From contig NZ_CP031116.1 in assembly GCF_003568865.1 (NCBI RefSeq), positions 1 to 64,000 of the forward strand: DNA of 64,000 nt, given 5' to 3'. Shown piece after piece: positions 61,091 through 64,000 of the stretch. Positions within the stretch are counted from its first letter, which is position 1. Each line of letters begins with the position of its first letter. The stretch is from Rubrobacter indicoceani. Its GTDB lineage: Bacteria; Actinomycetota; Rubrobacteria; Rubrobacterales; Rubrobacteraceae. The notes under the pieces were generated by a model. That model ran no database searches. It was not told the DNA's origin and saw nothing but the letters and a program-made list of their open reading frames with translations. Made by a program: the position numbers and the translations under genes.

Positions 61091-61603
61091 TTGGGGATCA
61101 AAGAAGGCTGGCGGGGCAGGGTCTACGAAGACTTCGAGGTGGGGGACGTGTACAGGCACCCGCTCGGGCGTACGGTGCTTGAGGTGGACAACTCGTGGTT
61201 TACGCTCCTTACGCAGAACACCGCCCCGATACACTTCGACCGCCACTACTCGGCGGGTACGTCTTTCGGGAGGCCGCTCGTTGACTCGACTTTCACCCTT
61301 GCGCTTGTGACCGGCCAGAGCGTAACGGACGTGTCGCAGAACGTCTTCGCCAACCTCGGCTGGGACGAGGTGAGGCTGCCAGCACCGGTCTTCGAGGGGG
61401 ATACGGTCTACTCCGAGTCCGAGGTTCTGGAGAAGCGGGGGTCGGGGTCGCGCCCGAACATCGGCATCGTTACCGTAAAGACGACCGGCTACAACCAGGA
61501 TGGTACGGTCGTAATAACGTTCAAGCGGACGCTCATGGTCTACAGGCGCGACCACATTCCGAACACGAACCGCCCGAAGCCCGCGACTCCCGAGGAGGCC
61601 TGA
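61091..61603 (+). CDS. MaoC-family hydratase
   Basis: 170 residues from a TTG at 61091 (GAGGGGGGCTTT upstream); an alternative GTG is at 61061. The hot-dog hydratase pattern is LLTQNTAPIHFDRHYSAGTS with the catalytic Asn/His, then FGRPLVDSTFTLALVTG. It resembles mesaconyl-CoA or 3-hydroxyacyl-CoA hydratases of the MaoC group. It overlaps the MmgE/PrpD gene by one base (TGATG). Confidence 0.87.
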   Translation: MGIKEGWRGRVYEDFEVGDVYRHPLGRTVLEVDNSWFTLLTQNTAPIHFDRHYSAGTSFGRPLVDSTFTLALVTGQSVTDVSQNVFANLGWDEVRLPAPVFEGDTVYSESEVLEKRGSGSRPNIGIVTVKTTGYNQDGTVVITFKRTLMVYRRDHIPNTNRPKPATPEEA

Positions 61604-63015
61604 TGCTCCGGCGCGACCCCTTCGGCTTCGCGCCGGAGCCCGGTACGACGGCGGGTCTTGCCGCCTTTGCGGCGAACCTGCGCTGTGAAGACCTCCCGGA
61701 TGCGGCGGTAGAGCGGACCAAGGACCTTTTTCTGGACTGGCTGGCCTCCGCGCTCGCTGGGCGCGAGGCGCGGCCCGTCGCCGCCCTTGAGAAGTTTGCC
61801 CGGGCGATGGGGCCGCAGGGCGGGCCGGTCGAGGTGCTCACGGACCGGTCCCGCACGTCGCCGCTGTTCGGGGCGATGGTCAACGCCGCCTCATCGCACG
61901 TTGTGGAGCAGGACGACGTTCACAACGGCTCGGTCTTTCATCCGGCGGCGGTTGTCTTTCCGGCGGCTCTGGCGGCTGCGCAGGAGACCGGGGCAGCGGG
62001 TCGGGACTTCATCGCCGCCTGCGTCGCGGGTTACGAGGTCGGGATCAGGGTCGGGGAATTTCTCGGACGCAGCCACTACAGGGTCTTCCACACCACGGGG
62101 ACGGCGGGGACGCCCGCATCGGCGGTGGCGGTCTCGCGCCTGCTCGACCTCTCAGAAGACGAGACGCTTCACGCCCTCGGTTCGGCGGGGACGCAGGCGG
62201 CGGGGCTCTGGGAGTTTCTTGGAGACGCCGCCGACTCAAAGCAGCTCCACACCGCAAAGGCCGCCTCCGACGGGCTGCTTTCAGCGTACCTCGCCCGGGA
62301 TGGTCTCACCGGGGCGAAGCGCATCCTCGAGGGCCGGCAGGGGATGGGTGCGGGGATGTCGACCGACGCCGATCCGTCACGCCTGTCAGAGGGGCTCGGG
62401 GAGCGGTGGGCGGTCCTTGAAACCTCGTTCAAGTTCCACGCTTCGTGCAGGCATACGCACCCGGCGGCGGACGCGCTGCTCGCCGGGATGGAGGAGCACG
62501 GCCTTGCGGCGGGCGACATCCGGCGTGTAACCGCGCGGGTACACCGTGGGGCGGTGGACGTGCTCGGCTCGGTCAGGGACCCGCAGACAGTCCACCAGTC
62601 AAAGTTCTCTATGGGCTTCGTGCTGGCCCTGATCGCGGTTCGAGGGCGGGCGGGAATCACGGACTTCACCGAAGCCGCGCTGAAGGACGGGGAGCTGCGA
62701 GCCTTTCACGACAAGGTCGGGATGGTCGTGGACCGGGAAGTGGATGCGGCGTATCCGAAGCGGTGGATCGGCCTCGTGGACATCGAGACTGCGGACGGTG
62801 AAATCGTAACCGCCCGCGTGGACGAGCCTAAGGGCGACCCGCAGAACACGCTCTCCCGGGACGAGATCGAAGAAAAAACGAAAAGCCTCGCCGCCTTTGG
62901 AAACGGGGCGGACAGAGAAGAGGTAAAGAGGATAATCGCCCGCGCGTGGAACCTCGAAAACGAAGTGAACGTCCGGGACATGCTCCCGGCGGGCGGATCA
63001 CCGACGACGGTCTGA
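61603..63015 (+). CDS. MmgE/PrpD family protein
   Basis: 470 residues. Family features: TKDLFLDWLASALAGREARP, NAASSHVVEQDDVHNGSVFH, VAGYEVGIRVGEFLGRSHYR, FHTTGTAGTPASAVAVSRLL, and FKFHASCRHTHPAADALLAG. PrpD is 2-methylcitrate dehydratase, and other members act on related hydroxyacids such as cis-aconitate. The adjacent LarA, MaoC and acyl-CoA dehydrogenase genes suggest a dehydratase step in an unidentified dicarboxylate or branched hydroxyacid route. Prp cluster genes prpB/prpC are not visible. Confidence 0.9.
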   Translation: MLRRDPFGFAPEPGTTAGLAAFAANLRCEDLPDAAVERTKDLFLDWLASALAGREARPVAALEKFARAMGPQGGPVEVLTDRSRTSPLFGAMVNAASSHVVEQDDVHNGSVFHPAAVVFPAALAAAQETGAAGRDFIAACVAGYEVGIRVGEFLGRSHYRVFHTTGTAGTPASAVAVSRLLDLSEDETLHALGSAGTQAAGLWEFLGDAADSKQLHTAKAASDGLLSAYLARDGLTGAKRILEGRQGMGAGMSTDADPSRLSEGLGERWAVLETSFKFHASCRHTHPAADALLAGMEEHGLAAGDIRRVTARVHRGAVDVLGSVRDPQTVHQSKFSMGFVLALIAVRGRAGITDFTEAALKDGELRAFHDKVGMVVDREVDAAYPKRWIGLVDIETADGEIVTARVDEPKGDPQNTLSRDEIEEKTKSLAAFGNGADREEVKRIIARAWNLENEVNVRDMLPAGGSPTTV

Positions 63016-63037
63016 AGACCGGGAAAGGACGGCCGTA

Positions 63038-64000
63038 ATCTCGGAGACCACGGACATCGAGAAGCTTCGGCAGGGGGTGAGGCAGGTCTGCGACCGCTTC
63101 CCGAACGAGTACTGGCGCGACCTCGACGCGCGGCGCGAGTACCCGGAGGAGTGGGTTCGGGCGATGGTCGAGTCGAAGTACCTCTCGGCTTTGATCCCGC
63201 AGGAATACGGCGGCCTCGGCCTGAACCTCCTGCAGGCCTGCGCGATCATGGAGGAGGCCAACCGCAGCGGGGCGAACGCCAACCCGGCCCACGCCCAGAT
63301 GTACGTGATGGGCACGGTCCTGCGGCACGGAAGCGAAGAGCAGAAGCGCGACCTTCTGCCGAAGATAGCCTCCGGCGAGGTCCGGCTGCAGGCCTTCGGC
63401 GTCACCGAACCCGAGGCCGGAACCGAGACGACCGCCATAAAAACATTCGCGGAGCGCAAAGGCGACAAGTACATCGTAAACGGGCGGAAGATCTACATCT
63501 CCCGCGTCCAGTACTCGGACTTTATGGTCCTTCTTGCCCGCACCACGCCTATCGAGGAGGTCGAGAAGAAGTCCGCCGGGCTCTCGGTGTTTATAATCGA
63601 CCTGCGCGACATCAAGGGGAAGAACCTGACGGTCAGACGCCGCCGGGTGATGATGAACAACTTCACAAACGAACTGGAGTTCAGCAACGTCGAGGTCCCG
63701 GCAAAGAACCGCATCGGGGAGGAGGGGCGCGGCCTCAAGTACATCTTCGATGGCATGAACGCCGAGCGCATCCTTATCGCCGCCGAGTGCGTCGGCGACG
63801 GACGGTTCTTTCTTGAACGCGCCGTTTCCCGGGCAAACGAGCGGGAGGTCTTCGGACGCCCCATCGGCCGGAATCAGGGGGTGCAGTTCCCCATCTCCCG
63901 CGCCTACGTCAACCTCGAAGCCGCTAACCTGATGGTCGAGAAAGCCGCCCGGCTCTTCGACGCCGGCGAACCGTGCGGAGCCGAAGCGAACATGGCGAAG
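63038..64000 (+). CDS. Acyl-CoA dehydrogenase (partial, runs off right edge)
   Basis: At least 321 residues. The protein-like sequence begins ISETTDIEKLRQGVRQVCDR; there is no ATG, GTG or TTG before it back to the in-frame stop at 62966. GGAAAGGAC (63022-63030) lies 7 bp before an ATC codon at 63038. A GTG at 63077 is the conventional alternative. Acyl-CoA dehydrogenase signatures: SALIPQEYGGLGLNLLQACA, LQAFGVTEPEAGTETTAIKT, GRKIYISRVQYSDFMVLLAR and GMNAERILIAAECVG. It is an FAD enzyme that oxidises an acyl-CoA; the substrate is unknown. Confidence 0.88.
   Translation, partial: MSETTDIEKLRQGVRQVCDRFPNEYWRDLDARREYPEEWVRAMVESKYLSALIPQEYGGLGLNLLQACAIMEEANRSGANANPAHAQMYVMGTVLRHGSEEQKRDLLPKIASGEVRLQAFGVTEPEAGTETTAIKTFAERKGDKYIVNGRKIYISRVQYSDFMVLLARTTPIEEVEKKSAGLSVFIIDLRDIKGKNLTVRRRRVMMNNFTNELEFSNVEVPAKNRIGEEGRGLKYIFDGMNAERILIAAECVGDGRFFLERAVSRANEREVFGRPIGRNQGVQFPISRAYVNLEAANLMVEKAARLFDAGEPCGAEANMAK

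Overview
The window is GC-rich (roughly two thirds G+C by eye) and densely coded. It looks like a chromosome-like segment of a Gram-positive actinobacterium. The gene mix (urease, trehalose/GH65 genes, PaoABC-type oxidoreductase, many polyol-phosphate genes, SoxR with a 2Fe-2S motif) and protein style make me think of Rubrobacter or a close relative. That placement is inference; there is no rRNA or tRNA to test it, and a large plasmid is possible because of the partition locus at 58-59.6 kb.

Layout. (1) 1-7.9 kb, nitrogen acquisition: ureABC-F-G on the minus strand (no ureE), a divergent formamidase, and a minus-strand operon led by a clear guanidine-I (ykkC) riboswitch that controls a guanidine-hydrolase-type ureohydrolase, a 36-residue membrane peptide and a sodium:solute symporter. 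Together they predict guanidine uptake, hydrolysis to urea plus ammonia, and urea hydrolysis by urease. (2) 7.9-14.4 kb, accessory region: a decayed transposase, two small membrane-protein operons preceded by duplicated promoter sequences, a NarL-type two-component pair and a TetR regulator. (3) 14.4-19.7 kb: ABC1/UbiB-type kinase, RNase HI, a PAS-PAS-PAS-GGDEF diguanylate cyclase and ribulose-phosphate epimerase.

(4) 19.7-46.5 kb, the largest unit: about 25 kb of co-directional minus-strand genes starting with transketolase, divergent from a DeoR-family regulator. It holds two HAD phosphatases, a Tal/Pgi-type glucose-6-phosphate isomerase, three paralogous FGGY kinases, two AraM/glycerol-1-phosphate-dehydrogenase paralogues, two FAD-type glycerol-3-phosphate-dehydrogenase-like enzymes, GpsA, an RpiB-type isomerase, a fused dihydroxyacetone kinase, a zinc dehydrogenase, a DhnA-type aldolase, trehalose-6-phosphatase and a GH65 phosphorylase, plus two gene relics. 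It reads as a polyol or short-chain sugar phosphate catabolic module feeding trioses and the pentose-phosphate pathway. There is no transporter in it and the substrate is unknown.

(5) 46.5-55.3 kb: a SoxR regulator with a perfect palindrome in a 19-bp-spacer promoter that faces a DUF5519-like gene, a GNAT acetyltransferase, a PaoABC-type molybdenum aldehyde oxidoreductase, an SDR and a 14-TM MFS exporter. (6) 55.4-59.6 kb: a catalytically dead HtrA-like protein, a LuxR regulator with a degenerate receiver, an intact HtrA-like protease, then a type Ib-like ParA plus a small ribbon-helix-helix-like partner, followed by two arrays of ten contiguous 8-bp units (candidate centromere). A third short run of the same unit lies before the intact HtrA gene. 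(7) 59.7-64 kb: LarA-type nickel racemase, MaoC hydratase, MmgE/PrpD protein and the start of an acyl-CoA dehydrogenase, a candidate hydroxyacid or CoA-thioester catabolic operon of unknown substrate.
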